Shown here in pieces: positions 35,585 to 45,011 of a stretch of 64,000 nucleotides of DNA. This DNA comes from Mariniflexile sp. TRM1-10 (GTDB lineage: Bacteria > Bacteroidota > Bacteroidia > Flavobacteriales > Flavobacteriaceae): positions 4,696,001 to 4,760,000 of the forward strand of contig NZ_CP022985.1 in assembly GCF_003425985.1 (NCBI RefSeq), written 5' to 3'. The first letter of the stretch is position 1. Each line of letters begins with the position of its first letter. Below the pieces are notes generated by a model. That model saw only the letters and a program-made list of their open reading frames with translations. It searched no databases and was not told where the DNA came from. Both the position numbers and the translations under genes were made by a program.

Positions 35585-36985
35585 TTAAATATGCAATGCT
35601 CTATCGTCAGTAGCCGCTAAAGCTGCTTCTTTGATAGCTTCGGTAAATGTTGGATGTGCATGGCTCATACGAGATACATCTTCAGCAGATGCTCTAAATT
35701 CCATAGCAACCACAGCTTCCGCAATCATATCGGCAGCACGGGCACCAATCATGTGTACGCCTAAAATTTCATCGGTTTTCTTGTCTGCTAAAATCTTAAC
35801 AAAACCATCTAAATCCATACTGGCTCTACTTCTACCTAAAGCACGCATTGGGAAAGACCCTGTTTTGTATTCAACACCAGCTTCTTTTAATTGCTCTTCG
35901 GTTTTACCAACCGCAGCAACTTCTGGCCATGTATAAACAACACCCGGAATTAAGTTATAATCGATATGTGGTTTTTGTCCTGCCAATGTTTCGGCAACAA
36001 ATACGCCTTCTTCTTCAGCTTTATGCGCTAACATCGCCCCTTTTACCACATCTCCAATGGCGTAAATGTTGGAAGCACTTGTTTGTAAATGGTCGTTCAC
36101 TTCTATTTGGCCCCTATCGGTTAATTTCACTCCGGCAGCTTCAGCATTCAATCCATCGGTATACGGACGGCGTCCTACAGATACTAAGCAGTAATCACCT
36201 CTAAATTCAATTTCTTCCCCTTTTTTATTATCCGCCTTTACAATAATTTCATCACCAACACGCTCTACAGATTTCACTTTATGGGATATATTAATATTGA
36301 ATTTTTGTTTTTTCAATACTTTATTAAGCTCTTTTGAAAGACCAGAATCCATCGTTGGAATGATACGATCCATAAACTCAATAACCGATATCTCGGCACC
36401 TAAACGTTTGTAAACCTGACCCAATTCCAAACCAATAACACCACCACCAATAATGATTAAATGTTTTGGTATCTCTTTAAGTTTCAATGCTTCGGTAGAT
36501 GTTATAATACGCTCTTTATCAATATTGATAAACGGTAAACTTGATGGCTTGCTTCCTGTAGCTATAATGGTGTTTTTAGCTTCAATTACAAGAGTTTCAT
36601 CACCTGAAATGGTAATATGGGTGGCATCTTTAAAACTTCCTAAGCCTTGATACACGTCAATATTGTTCTTCTTCATTAAAAAATCAATACCTCCTGTCGT
36701 TTGGTCTACCACAGCTTGTTTACGGGCAATCATTTTTTCAAGATTTACTTTAATATCTCCAGGAATTTCAATACCGTGTTCTTCAAAATGCTTGATGGCA
36801 TCTTCGTAATGATGTGAAGAATCTAAAAGTGCTTTACTTGGAATACAGCCCACGTTTAAGCAAGTGCCACCAAGTGTGTTGTATTTTTCTATAATGGCAG
36901 TTTTCATGCCCAATTGTGCGCAACGAATGGCTGCCACATAGCCTCCTGGACCCGAGCCAATAACGGCTACATCGTATGAATTCAT
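35585..36985 (-). CDS. lpdA: Dihydrolipoyl dehydrogenase
   Basis: A 466-residue FAD flavoprotein (E3) of the 2-oxoacid dehydrogenase complexes and glycine cleavage, oxidising dihydrolipoyl groups with NAD+. Visible: FAD Rossmann motif VIGSGPGGYVAAI, redox disulfide GGTCLNVGCIPSKALL (Cys about 41 and 46), NAD motif IIGGGVIGLELGQVYKRLG, and the C-terminal interface HAHPTFTEAIKEA with the catalytic His-Glu. Length is typical. It has its own promoter and is not adjacent to E1/E2 genes. Confidence 0.96.
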   Translation of the reverse strand: MNSYDVAVIGSGPGGYVAAIRCAQLGMKTAIIEKYNTLGGTCLNVGCIPSKALLDSSHHYEDAIKHFEEHGIEIPGDIKVNLEKMIARKQAVVDQTTGGIDFLMKKNNIDVYQGLGSFKDATHITISGDETLVIEAKNTIIATGSKPSSLPFINIDKERIITSTEALKLKEIPKHLIIIGGGVIGLELGQVYKRLGAEISVIEFMDRIIPTMDSGLSKELNKVLKKQKFNINISHKVKSVERVGDEIIVKADNKKGEEIEFRGDYCLVSVGRRPYTDGLNAEAAGVKLTDRGQIEVNDHLQTSASNIYAIGDVVKGAMLAHKAEEEGVFVAETLAGQKPHIDYNLIPGVVYTWPEVAAVGKTEEQLKEAGVEYKTGSFPMRALGRSRASMDLDGFVKILADKKTDEILGVHMIGARAADMIAEAVVAMEFRASAEDVSRMSHAHPTFTEAIKEAALAATDDRALHI

Positions 36986-37293
36986 ATTATATTATTGAAG
37001 TTCGTTTATTAAAAATCGAAAACAAAAATACAAATGTTTTATGGTAAGACAATAAAAAAGAAATCTTAAATAGTTGTAATTGTTATTTCTATTACATTGA
37101 AAATAAAACCCGTTATAGATAAGAATCTTTTAAACCAACTCGTTTTATTCCAATAATTTTTCATCTGTTTATATTTAGCCTCCTAACCCCCGAAGGGGAC
37201 TCATACTAGTATCCTTAACCCTTGGTTAGACTCTTAACCCATAACTCATAACTCTTCCGTCAGATGGTACATCCATAATCATGATCCTGTGTG
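36986..37293. other. Intergenic gap lpdA / S41 peptidase
   Basis: It contains the lpdA promoter at its left and a copy of the CCTAACCCCCGAAGGGGACTCATACT element at about 37170-37207, split here by one or two bases from the version near 15870. The rest is unremarkable and no gene is seen. Confidence 0.5.
37023..37052 (-). promoter_or_regulatory. Promoter of lpdA
   Basis: Minus strand TTG (37052-37050), 19-bp spacer, TATTTTTG (37030-37023); 37 bp from the start codon. Confidence 0.65.
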
Positions 37294-38895
37294 TTAAAAG
37301 CGTTTTAGTATGGATGTTTCATTCGTTTTTATAGCATTTAATATCCATTCCAATTCGGGGTCTTTATGCTGGTTTCGGTCTTCAATAGTAGGAACAATTT
37401 CAACATCGGGCTTTATACCATAACCATCGGGCGTTTGTTTATAGGATGATTCAATTTGCATTAATCCCATTCTTATTTTTAGTTTAGAGTTTGGCATTTC
37501 GTGAATTTTATAAATACCAGCAACACAGCCATTGTATGCGCCACCAGTCTCCTCTCCTATAAAAACAGCCCTTTTATTGGCTTTTAAATGGGTCGATAGT
37601 AGCGACGATGCCGAAAAAGAGTTTCCATTGATTATGACATACAACGCGCCTTTGTAATTTAAAGGGTGGGGTTCTTTTTCTTTTGAAAACCTGAAATTAT
37701 AATAAATCCTACCGTCTTTCTTCTTTGTTTTAATTAAATTTTGGGCAATGATTATAGGAGAAAGAACAACGGTTGATACTTTAACCACAATCGGTGTGGT
37801 GTTACTCATTAAATATTTAAAATAAGGCAAACGGCTATTTACTTCACTGTCTTCAACCAATTTATACTTTTTGTTAGTTAAAAATGAATAGAGATAATCT
37901 ATTTCGGCTATTCTTCCGCCGCCGTTATCCCGTAAATCCAAAATAAGATGCTCGGTTTTTAGCGCGTCTATTTTATTGAAACTCTCTTTATAAAATTTCC
38001 TGTAATTACCATTGCTAAATCCTCGGATTTTCATGTAAGCAACCGTACTATCCTTTCCAATAAAATTAAAATTTCGGGTATATTCTTTTGTGGCAGCTAT
38101 AAAACCACGTTTTCTATTTTCTTTGCGTTTTCTTTTAGCAGCCATACGGTTTTGCTGCTTTTCTTTTTTGGTTAATTTTTCAGGAATTACCTTTGCTAAA
38201 GAATCATTTTTATTCGTTTTTTCATCTTTTAAAATACGTCTAAAGGTTTTTGTAAAGACAGAATCTTTTTGTCTGAATTCAATTTTCAAACTATCCAAAA
38301 AACCTTTGTCTTGATAAAAGAACGTGGAAAAATGGTTGCTTACTGCTCTGTTGTACAGGGTTTGGTTATAACCATCGGATGTAAATCGGGTTTTATATTG
38401 CTCCACCAAGTCCGCTGCAATATCATCCTCAATTTTAAGCACTTCACTTCCAATAAACATGGAATCGTTTCCTCTGGTTCCAACCACCCAAAGTTTGTTA
38501 TCCAAATATTCAAATTCCAAATCATAAAATTCAAACTTTCGTTTCTTTAATGCTTTCCGCTCTTTTTTTGTATAGCGTTTACTTACCGAACCAACCGAAA
38601 TATGTCCTTGTTTTATTTGGGCAACTACCGGTGCTAATTTTTTATAAAACTCACGCGATGTTATAGGAGTTGTTATAGACATTTTTAAACTATCGAACTT
38701 AAAATCCAAAACCTCTTTAGAGGTATATTGATATAACTTGGGATGGTGCTTTTTTAATTGATTGTAAACCTTATCGACATCACGCCTTAAATCTTCAACT
38801 GGATGAGGCATTGTAATTTGCTCATTATGTTTTTTGATGCTTCCGCAGGAAACCAATAGTATTAAAACAACATAAAACAGGAATTGTTTTTTCAT
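37294..38895 (-). CDS. S41-family peptidase, lipoprotein
   Basis: A 533-residue protease of the C-terminal processing/tail-specific type. A lipobox LLVSC (Cys17) indicates membrane anchoring. The catalytic Ser is in INGNSFSASSLLSTHLKANK (about 413) and the Lys general base probably in the RAVFIGEETGG region. LILDLRDNGGG is the usual preceding strand. A basic segment AKRKRKENRKRG near residue 270 is unusual and rich in Lys/Arg. It is monocistronic. The peptide substrate is unknown. Confidence 0.88.
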   Translation of the reverse strand: MKKQFLFYVVLILLVSCGSIKKHNEQITMPHPVEDLRRDVDKVYNQLKKHHPKLYQYTSKEVLDFKFDSLKMSITTPITSREFYKKLAPVVAQIKQGHISVGSVSKRYTKKERKALKKRKFEFYDLEFEYLDNKLWVVGTRGNDSMFIGSEVLKIEDDIAADLVEQYKTRFTSDGYNQTLYNRAVSNHFSTFFYQDKGFLDSLKIEFRQKDSVFTKTFRRILKDEKTNKNDSLAKVIPEKLTKKEKQQNRMAAKRKRKENRKRGFIAATKEYTRNFNFIGKDSTVAYMKIRGFSNGNYRKFYKESFNKIDALKTEHLILDLRDNGGGRIAEIDYLYSFLTNKKYKLVEDSEVNSRLPYFKYLMSNTTPIVVKVSTVVLSPIIIAQNLIKTKKKDGRIYYNFRFSKEKEPHPLNYKGALYVIINGNSFSASSLLSTHLKANKRAVFIGEETGGAYNGCVAGIYKIHEMPNSKLKIRMGLMQIESSYKQTPDGYGIKPDVEIVPTIEDRNQHKDPELEWILNAIKTNETSILKRF

Positions 38896-39000
38896 ACACT
38901 AACTTTCAATTTTAAGCTTATGTAAATTACTTGTATTTTGATCAATTGAAAAAGGTTTTTATTTTATTTAACGTTTCAATAAAATGGCAAATTGGACTAA

Positions 39001-39210
39001 GAGACTGTTTAAGTTTTACCCTTTGGCTCTTGTCTGTGCCTTTTTCCGCCATGCATCAGCTATTTTTTGGTTCGTGGCTATGTACCTCTCCCTCTCGGCA
39101 GCCTGGCTCCTTCGCTAAAAAGGTCTCCCTATACCTTTTTTATACGCTCGGCCCTGTCTGACAAAAAAATACCCTATAAAATATTCCAAAAACAAAACTT
39201 AAGCTGTCCC
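39001..39210. mobile_element. MITE-like element upstream of smpB
   Basis: GAGACTGTTTAAGTTTT (39001-39017) and AAAACTTAAGCTGTCCC (39194-39210) form an imperfect terminal inverted repeat (14 of 17). The 210-bp interior is richer in GC than the surroundings and non-coding. It fills most of the 345-bp gap between the S41 gene and smpB and ends 17 bp before the smpB promoter element. No target-site duplication was verified. Confidence 0.5.
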
Positions 39211-39226
39211 TAAAAATAAATTTATG

Positions 39227-39234
39227 TAGCTTTG
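39227..39234 (+). promoter_or_regulatory. Promoter element of smpB
   Basis: TAGCTTTG matches TAnnTTTG and lies only 6 bp before the smpB ATG, which would give a very short or leaderless mRNA. No good TTG box at -33. Confidence 0.45.
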
Positions 39235-39240
39235 TGGTCG

Positions 39241-39699
39241 ATGCAAAAAAACATAAACATACAAAATAAAAAAGCACGCTTTCTATATGAAATTTTAGAT
39301 AAGTACACCGCTGGTATTGTGCTAACGGGTACCGAAATAAAATCGATTAGAAGCAGTAAAGCTTCTATTGCTGAAAGTTTTTGTGAGTTTAACGAAAAAG
39401 GCGAGCTTTTTGTAATTAATGCTACTATTGAAGAATATGCCTTTGGGAATTATTACAACCACCGCCCTAAAGCGGAACGAAAATTGCTTTTAAACAAACG
39501 GGAACTTAAAAAATTGCAAAAAGAAGTTCAAAGTTCGGGACTTACCATTATCCCGTTACGCTTGTTTATTAACGAAAAAGGCTATGCTAAAATGGAGATT
39601 GCCTTAGCAAAAGGCAAGAAACTTTATGATAAACGCGAAACGATGAAAGACCGCGATAATAAACGCGATTTGGATCGTATAAAGAAAAATTTCAAATAA
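39241..39699 (+). CDS. smpB: SsrA-binding protein SmpB
   Basis: A 152-residue tmRNA partner in ribosome rescue. [37 protein letters not shown] and the basic tail [20 protein letters not shown] are diagnostic. I start at ATG 39241 ([14 protein letters not shown]); a TTG nine bases earlier would fall within the promoter element. The ssrA RNA gene itself is not in the window. It is followed 22 bp later by a small exported protein gene, perhaps in the same transcript. Confidence 0.96.
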   Translation: MQKNINIQNKKARFLYEILDKYTAGIVLTGTEIKSIRSSKASIAESFCEFNEKGELFVINATIEEYAFGNYYNHRPKAERKLLLNKRELKKLQKEVQSSGLTIIPLRLFINEKGYAKMEIALAKGKKLYDKRETMKDRDNKRDLDRIKKNFK

Positions 39700-39721
39700 A
39701 CATCCTTATAATCTGTTTAAA

Positions 39722-40261
39722 ATGATAAAAAAACTGCTACTTCTGGTTTTAATTTCTTTTGTATCTACAACCATTCAATCTCAAGAAAAAGGTAAAGAAG
39801 CTCCAAAGGATTATACCGAGAACGTGTTAACCATAGATAGCACTGTCAATTCTTTATATGGGGTAATTTCTGGTGAAAAAGGAAAAAAAAGAGATTGGGC
39901 ACTTTTTAAGTTTTTATTTCACCCAGATGGTAAATTGATTACTTCGGGCAGAAACAATGAAAGGAAATTTCAAATCCGCTACATGAAACCAGACGATTAT
40001 ATTAAAAGCTCAGGTAAATGGCTGGTTGAAAAAGGGTTCTTTGAAAAAGAAATTCATAGAACCGTTGATGCTTTCGGTAACATGGCCCATGTATTTAGCA
40101 CTTTCGAAGCGTTTTATGATGAAGCTGACGATGATCCTTTTATGCGAGGTATTAACAGTATTCAACTACTTAACGATGGAGACCGCTGGTGGATAATTAA
40201 TGTTTTTTGGGATAACGAAAACCGAAGAAACCCGATACCTAAAAATTATTTACCGAAGTAG
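39722..40261 (+). CDS. Exported NTF2/SnoaL-like hypothetical protein
   Basis: A 179-residue protein with a signal peptide (cleaved after TTIQSQ). The pattern [34 protein letters not shown] and [16 protein letters not shown] is that of the SnoaL/NTF2-like cone fold common in Bacteroidota exported proteins. No catalytic function can be assigned. It follows smpB closely. An 11-unit heptamer array begins 8 bp after its stop. Confidence 0.75.
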   Translation: MIKKLLLLVLISFVSTTIQSQEKGKEAPKDYTENVLTIDSTVNSLYGVISGEKGKKRDWALFKFLFHPDGKLITSGRNNERKFQIRYMKPDDYIKSSGKWLVEKGFFEKEIHRTVDAFGNMAHVFSTFEAFYDEADDDPFMRGINSIQLLNDGDRWWIINVFWDNENRRNPIPKNYLPK

Positions 40262-40268
40262 GTTTTGG

Positions 40269-40345
40269 GCAGTAAGCAGTAAGCAGTAAGCAGTAAGCAG
40301 TAAGCAGTAAGCAGTAAGCAGTAAGCAGTAAGCAGTAAGCAGTAA
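40269..40345. repeat. Heptamer tandem array (GCAGTAA x11)
   Basis: Eleven perfect copies of GCAGTAA. After it, two copies of a TAATTCATATTAGCTTTAAT block (about 40356 and 40449) fill the gap to pcm. No gene. Confidence 0.95.
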
Positions 40346-40538
40346 GCAAAACTAACTAATTCATATTAGCTTTAATTTTTGTTAGCTTAATTTTTGCTTT
40401 TGAAAGTCATCAAATCCACAAACAACCATCAACTATCAACCACTACCTAATTCATATTAGCTTTAATTTTTGTGTTTTGAAACGAGCAACCCAGAACCCA
40501 GAACCCATCAACCAAAAACCAACGACCAACAACCACCC

Positions 40539-41180
40539 CTAATTCTTATCCTCCAACAAAGGCACAAACCTAAATTCTCCAAACTCGTGTTGTTCAAATT
40601 CTTTGGTGTCTTTTCTAATAAAAAGAGTCATGATTTGCACATCGCCACCCACAGGAATCACCAACCTGCCCCCTATTTTTAATTGGCTCAATAATGGATT
40701 GGGCACAAAAGGCGCACCGGCAGTCACAATAATACTATCAAAAGGGGCTTCTTCTTTTAGTCCTTTATAGCCATCACCAAAAATAAGTTTCTTGGCACGA
40801 TAGCCCAATTTTGGTAAAAAATTACTAGTTTTTTTAAACAGTTCTTGTTGGCGTTCTATACTATAGACTTTAGCACCCAGTTCGCATAAAACGGCCGTTT
40901 GGTAACCGCTTCCTGTACCAATTTCCAGAATTTTATCTTCTTTTTTTACTTGTAACAATTCGGTTTGAAATGCCACGGTATAAGGCTGCGAAATGGTTTG
41001 GTCTGCAGCAATAGGGAAAGCCATATCCTTATAAGCATAATCTAAAAAACCCGAATCCATAAACAAATGCCTTGGTACTTTGCCAATAGCTCCTAATACG
41101 GCTTCGTTTTTTATTCCTTTGTTTTTTAATACATTAACTAGTTGTTGTCGTAGTCCTTTATGTTTAAAAGTGTCTTTCAA
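40539..41180 (-). CDS. pcm: Protein-L-isoaspartate O-methyltransferase
   Basis: A 213-residue repair enzyme that methylates L-isoaspartyl residues. It shows DQTISQPYTVAFQTELLQ, SAM motif I ILEIGTGSGYQTAVLCELGA (about 80-99), and FDSIIVTAGAPFVPNPLLSQ followed by GGRLVIPVGG. The length is typical of bacterial Pcm. It stands alone on the minus strand. The cytosolic role is in protein repair during stress or stationary phase by family knowledge. Confidence 0.94.
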   Translation of the reverse strand: MKDTFKHKGLRQQLVNVLKNKGIKNEAVLGAIGKVPRHLFMDSGFLDYAYKDMAFPIAADQTISQPYTVAFQTELLQVKKEDKILEIGTGSGYQTAVLCELGAKVYSIERQQELFKKTSNFLPKLGYRAKKLIFGDGYKGLKEEAPFDSIIVTAGAPFVPNPLLSQLKIGGRLVIPVGGDVQIMTLFIRKDTKEFEQHEFGEFRFVPLLEDKN

Positions 41181-41280
41181 GATTGGTGTAGTTTATAAGG
41201 TTAAAATTAAACAAACATTTCTAGGTTATAAAGCTTAAATAGGAATTAATTTTATGTTGTTTTTAATGTGCTGATTACAA

Positions 41281-41526
41281 ATTGTATTAGACGATTTTTG
41301 ATTGAAGAAACAAGACCGCTTCGCTAAAAGATTCAAGAAACAAGAAAATATAAAAAAGAAAAGACTAATAGCCAATTCATATTCAAATGTATATTTACAT
41401 GTCTGTTTTAATAATCGCAGTAATTTATTATTATAAAAAGCAAGTCCACAAATCAGTAATCTCTTTAAAAAGCCATTATCACTGTGTTCGCAGTGAATTA
41501 TAAAAGTTTTATCGGATAACAATGAT
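41281..41526. mobile_element. Dispersed MITE-like repeat, copy A
   Basis: It shares long blocks with 60791-61012 (CCGCTTCGCTAAAAG, CATGTCTGTTTTAATAAT, CCACAAATCAGTA, CCATTATCACTGTGTT, TTTTATCGGATAACAATGA). The right end ATCGGATAACAATGA and a degenerate left end correspond to the terminal inverted repeat of copy B. The minus-strand frame across it shows no known protein. It lies in the 604-bp gap between pcm and the Gfo/Idh gene. Confidence 0.65.
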
Positions 41527-41579
41527 AGTTTTATAAAAAGAGTAAAACCTAAGCAACACCCATTATAAATACGTCCGCA

Positions 41580-41702
41580 TTAGGGATTACTCATAGATAC
41601 TACGCTATATGTGAATCCTATGTATTAGAAACGGAAAGCCCACAGTGATTCAGGAGCGAGAACTTGTAGAGAAAAGCCCGTCCCATGTGGTGACGCCTAA
41701 AT
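41580..41702. repeat. Dispersed intergenic repeat, copy B
   Basis: ATTAGGGATTACTC, then GGAAAGCCCACAGTGATTC, then GAACTTGTAGAGAAAAGCCC. It matches the reverse complement of about 67-160 with small indels. It is non-coding, GC-richer than its surroundings. Confidence 0.65.
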
Positions 41703-41781
41703 AATTATTTTTAACTAAATTTTCGTATGCAATACTAAAATTCGTGTGTTAAATATCTTATTTTTGTTGAAAACGTTAAAT

Positions 41782-42744
41782 ATGATGCTAAAAGCTGGAG
41801 TACTTGGTGCCGGCCACCTTGGAAAAATTCATTTAAGACTTCTTAAACAATCTGATAAATATGAGCTTGTTGGTTTTTATGATGCCGATGAAACCAATGG
41901 TAAAAAAGTAGAAGCTGAATTTGGGTATAAATTTTTCAATTCTATTGATGCACTTATTGATGCCGTAGATATGGTGGATATTGTAACGCCCACGCTATCG
42001 CATTACGATTGTGCTAAAAAAGCCATCTCGAAAGGAAAGCATATTTTTATTGAAAAGCCTATTACGAACACCGTTGAAGAAGCTGAACATATCAGAGAAC
42101 TTCTTGCCGAAAATAACCTTAGAGGGCAAGTGGGCCATGTAGAACGGTTCAACCCAGCATATTTAGCAGTAAAGAATGACATCAAATCACCTATGTTTAT
42201 TGAAACACATCGTTTGGCAGAGTTTAACCCACGTGGTACCGATGTGCCTGTGGTGTTGGATTTAATGATTCATGATATCGATATTATTTTAAGCGTTGTA
42301 AAATCGAAAATAAAAAACATTAGTGCCAGTGGTGTGGCGGTAATTAGTAGCTCACCCGATATTGCCAATGCACGTATTGAATTTGAAAATGGTTGTGTAG
42401 CGAACTTAACTGCTAGCAGAATTTCGCTTAAAAAAATGCGGAAAGCCCGTTTTTTTCAAAAAGATGCCTATATATCGGTTGACTTTTTAGATAAAAAATG
42501 TGAAGTGGTTAAAATGAAAGATGCCCCAGAAAACCCGGGTGATTTTGATATGGTGCTTCAAAATGCTGAAGGCGAGAAAAAACAAATTTATTTTGATAAC
42601 CCCCATGTAGCAAACAACAACTCCATTCTTGATGAATTGGAGGCTTTTGCCGATGCTATTAATACAAACTCATCACCTGTGGTCACACTTCATGATGGTA
42701 CGGAGGCTTTGCGTGTTGCTACTCAAATTATTAATTGTTTTTAA
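41782..42744 (+). CDS. Gfo/Idh/MocA-family oxidoreductase
   Basis: About 320 residues. The NAD(P)-binding start LKAGVLGAGHLGKIHLRLLK, IFIEKPITNTVEEAEHIREL with the Lys of the EKP motif, and the substrate domain VVLDLMIHDIDIIL (catalytic His) identify the family. The substrate is probably a sugar or cyclitol but is not resolved. A TATTTTTG element at 41759-41766 supports the start at ATG 41782 (a second ATG follows at 41785) rather than the upstream GTG. It is followed 44 bp later by a 3-hydroxyacyl-CoA dehydrogenase. Confidence 0.88.
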   Translation: MMLKAGVLGAGHLGKIHLRLLKQSDKYELVGFYDADETNGKKVEAEFGYKFFNSIDALIDAVDMVDIVTPTLSHYDCAKKAISKGKHIFIEKPITNTVEEAEHIRELLAENNLRGQVGHVERFNPAYLAVKNDIKSPMFIETHRLAEFNPRGTDVPVVLDLMIHDIDIILSVVKSKIKNISASGVAVISSSPDIANARIEFENGCVANLTASRISLKKMRKARFFQKDAYISVDFLDKKCEVVKMKDAPENPGDFDMVLQNAEGEKKQIYFDNPHVANNNSILDELEAFADAINTNSSPVVTLHDGTEALRVATQIINCF

Positions 42745-42788
42745 GAAATAGCTACGAATTCACGAATGATAACGAAATAATCTGTTCA

Positions 42789-43679
42789 ATGAAAAATATA
42801 GCAGTAATTGGTGCGGGTACTATGGGAAATGGTATTGCACATACCTTTGCTCAAAGTGGATTTGAGGTTAACCTAATTGACATAAGCGAAACGTCACTTA
42901 AAAATGGTATGGCTACCATCACTCGAAATCTGGATAGAATGGTTGCGAAAGAAACCATCACGGAGATTCAAAAAGAAGACACCCTTAAAAACATTAGCGC
43001 CTTTACTAGTATTTCTGAAGGTGTTAAAAATGTGAGTTTGGTAGTTGAAGCGGCAACCGAAAATGTGGATTTAAAACTGAATATTTTCAAACAACTGGAT
43101 GAGACTTGTGCTAAAGACTGCATTTTAGCTACAAACACCTCCTCTATTTCAATAACACATATAGCAGCGGTTACCTCAAGACCAGATAAGGTCATTGGAA
43201 TGCATTTTATGAATCCGGTACCTATTATGCAATTGGTTGAAATTATCCGCGGATACAATACCAGTGATGCTGTAACGAATACCATTATGGATTTATCCAA
43301 AACACTCGGTAAAACACCTGTTGAAGTGAACGATTACCCTGGGTTTGTTGCCAACCGCATTTTAATGCCCATGATTAACGAATCCATTGAAACCTTATAT
43401 AATGGCGTTGCCGGTGTGCATGAAATTGATACCGTTATGAAATTAGGCATGGCACACCCCATGGGACCATTACAATTAGCCGATTTTATTGGTTTAGACG
43501 TTTGTTTATCCATACTGCATGTGATGTACGACGGCTTCAAAAACCCCAAATATGCTCCATGCCCATTATTGGTAAATATGGTTCGTGCTGGTAAATTAGG
43601 CATAAAATCCGGTGAAGGTTTTTATGATTATTCCGAAAGCAAAAAAGCAGAAAAAATTTCTAGACAGTTTTTGAAATAA
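42789..43679 (+). CDS. 3-hydroxybutyryl/3-hydroxyacyl-CoA dehydrogenase
   Basis: About 296 residues, the length of single-function 3HCDH enzymes. The N-terminal NAD fold is KNIAVIGAGTMGNGIAHTFA. The catalytic His-Glu pair lies in KVIGMHFMNPVPIMQLVEII. The C-terminal domain has DYPGFVANRILMPMINESIE and HPMGPLQLADFIGLD. It oxidises 3-hydroxyacyl-CoA with NAD(P)+, in fatty-acid or butyrate-type metabolism. Start chosen at ATG 42789 where the Rossmann fold begins; an upstream in-frame Met would overlap the previous gene. Confidence 0.93.
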   Translation: MKNIAVIGAGTMGNGIAHTFAQSGFEVNLIDISETSLKNGMATITRNLDRMVAKETITEIQKEDTLKNISAFTSISEGVKNVSLVVEAATENVDLKLNIFKQLDETCAKDCILATNTSSISITHIAAVTSRPDKVIGMHFMNPVPIMQLVEIIRGYNTSDAVTNTIMDLSKTLGKTPVEVNDYPGFVANRILMPMINESIETLYNGVAGVHEIDTVMKLGMAHPMGPLQLADFIGLDVCLSILHVMYDGFKNPKYAPCPLLVNMVRAGKLGIKSGEGFYDYSESKKAEKISRQFLK

Positions 43680-43740
43680 ACAGTCACAATCGCAGTTTTC
43701 AGAACTGAAACTGATAGCTGAGACTGAAACCTAACAAAAA

Positions 43741-44979
43741 ATGGCAAAAATAATTCCTTTTAAAGCAGTAAGACCTGTCCGAGATAAAGTTGGACTTGTA
43801 GCATCACGCTCGTACCAAAGCTATTCAAAAGCGGAACTAAAAGCACGATTGGAATACAATCCATTTTCATTCTTACATATTGTAAATCCGGGTTATAAAT
43901 ACGATAAAAACATTCGTGGAAAAGAACGCTTTAATTTGGTAAAAAACCGCTATTTAGAGTTTAAAGAGGATGCCATTTTTATTCAAGATGAAACTCCTTG
44001 TTATTATATTTATAAAATTGTTAATCGTGATGGTAATTCCTTTTCTGGCATTATTGCCGCCGCAAGTACCGAAGATTACAAAAACGATGTTATAAAAAAA
44101 CACGAAGACACCATTGAGTATCGTGAAAACATTTTTAAAGATTATTTAAAAACCGTTGGTTTTAATGCAGAACCGGTACTCCTTACCTATCCCGATAATA
44201 CAACTATTAAAACTGTCATTTCTGAAGTGCAAAAAGAACGTGCCGAGTATGAGTTTACAACACATTTTAGAGACACCCATTACTTATGGCTACTTAAAGA
44301 CGCTAAATTAATTGATAAAATAAAGCATGAGTTTGAAAAGATAAACACCATTTATATTGCCGATGGCCACCACCGTTCGGCCTCTTCCTGCTTACTTTCT
44401 GAAGATTTAAAATCTGAAAACAACCAACACACTGGAACCGAAGCTTATAATTATTTTATGAGTTATTTAATTCCAGAATCTGAATTGAAAATTTATGAAT
44501 TTAACCGACTGGTAAAAGACTTAAATGGCTTAACAAAGGAGGCCTTTTTAATTCAACTCGATGCCATATTTCGTATTGAAAAACGAGGCAAAGAATTATA
44601 CAAACCTACTCAAAAACATCATTTTAGCATGTACTTGGATGGTGATTTTTATTCGTTGTTTTTACGGAAAACCAATCACCAATTCAACACAGCTCTAGAT
44701 GCTTTAGATACTCAAATTTTACACAAAACTGTTTTAGAACCTATTTTAGGCATTACCAATGTGCGTAATAATACCCGTATAAGTTATTCACATGGTCAAA
44801 ACGATTTAGTAACTATAAAAAGCAAAGTCGATTCCGGTGAATTTGCTGTTGGTTTTGGTTTAGTGCCCATTACGATCGGTGAACTAAAAGCCATTGCCGA
44901 CAACCACCTAACCATGCCGCCAAAAAGCACGTTTATAGAACCAAAATTACGTAGTGGGATTACTATTTATGAATTCTAA
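43741..44979 (+). CDS. DUF1015 family protein
   Basis: A 412-residue protein. The N-terminus IIPFKAVRPVRDKVGLVASR, the segment IYADGHHRSASSC (read as YIADGHHRSASS, about 202-213) and the C-terminal GFGLVPITIGELKAIADNHL, then PPKSTFIEPKLRSG, are hallmarks of DUF1015. The family is widespread in Bacteroidota and Firmicutes; its enzymatic activity is not established to my knowledge. It precedes the YggS gene by 32 bp in the same direction, so co-transcription is likely. Confidence 0.9.
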   Translation: MAKIIPFKAVRPVRDKVGLVASRSYQSYSKAELKARLEYNPFSFLHIVNPGYKYDKNIRGKERFNLVKNRYLEFKEDAIFIQDETPCYYIYKIVNRDGNSFSGIIAAASTEDYKNDVIKKHEDTIEYRENIFKDYLKTVGFNAEPVLLTYPDNTTIKTVISEVQKERAEYEFTTHFRDTHYLWLLKDAKLIDKIKHEFEKINTIYIADGHHRSASSCLLSEDLKSENNQHTGTEAYNYFMSYLIPESELKIYEFNRLVKDLNGLTKEAFLIQLDAIFRIEKRGKELYKPTQKHHFSMYLDGDFYSLFLRKTNHQFNTALDALDTQILHKTVLEPILGITNVRNNTRISYSHGQNDLVTIKSKVDSGEFAVGFGLVPITIGELKAIADNHLTMPPKSTFIEPKLRSGITIYEF

Positions 44980-45011
44980 AAACTAAGCAATAAACAACTT
45001 TACAAATAGCA

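Noticed and set aside
41235..41522. Minus-strand 95-codon frame
   Set aside because: It runs across the MITE-like repeat; the second copy of that repeat has stops in the same frame, and the composition does not look like a protein.
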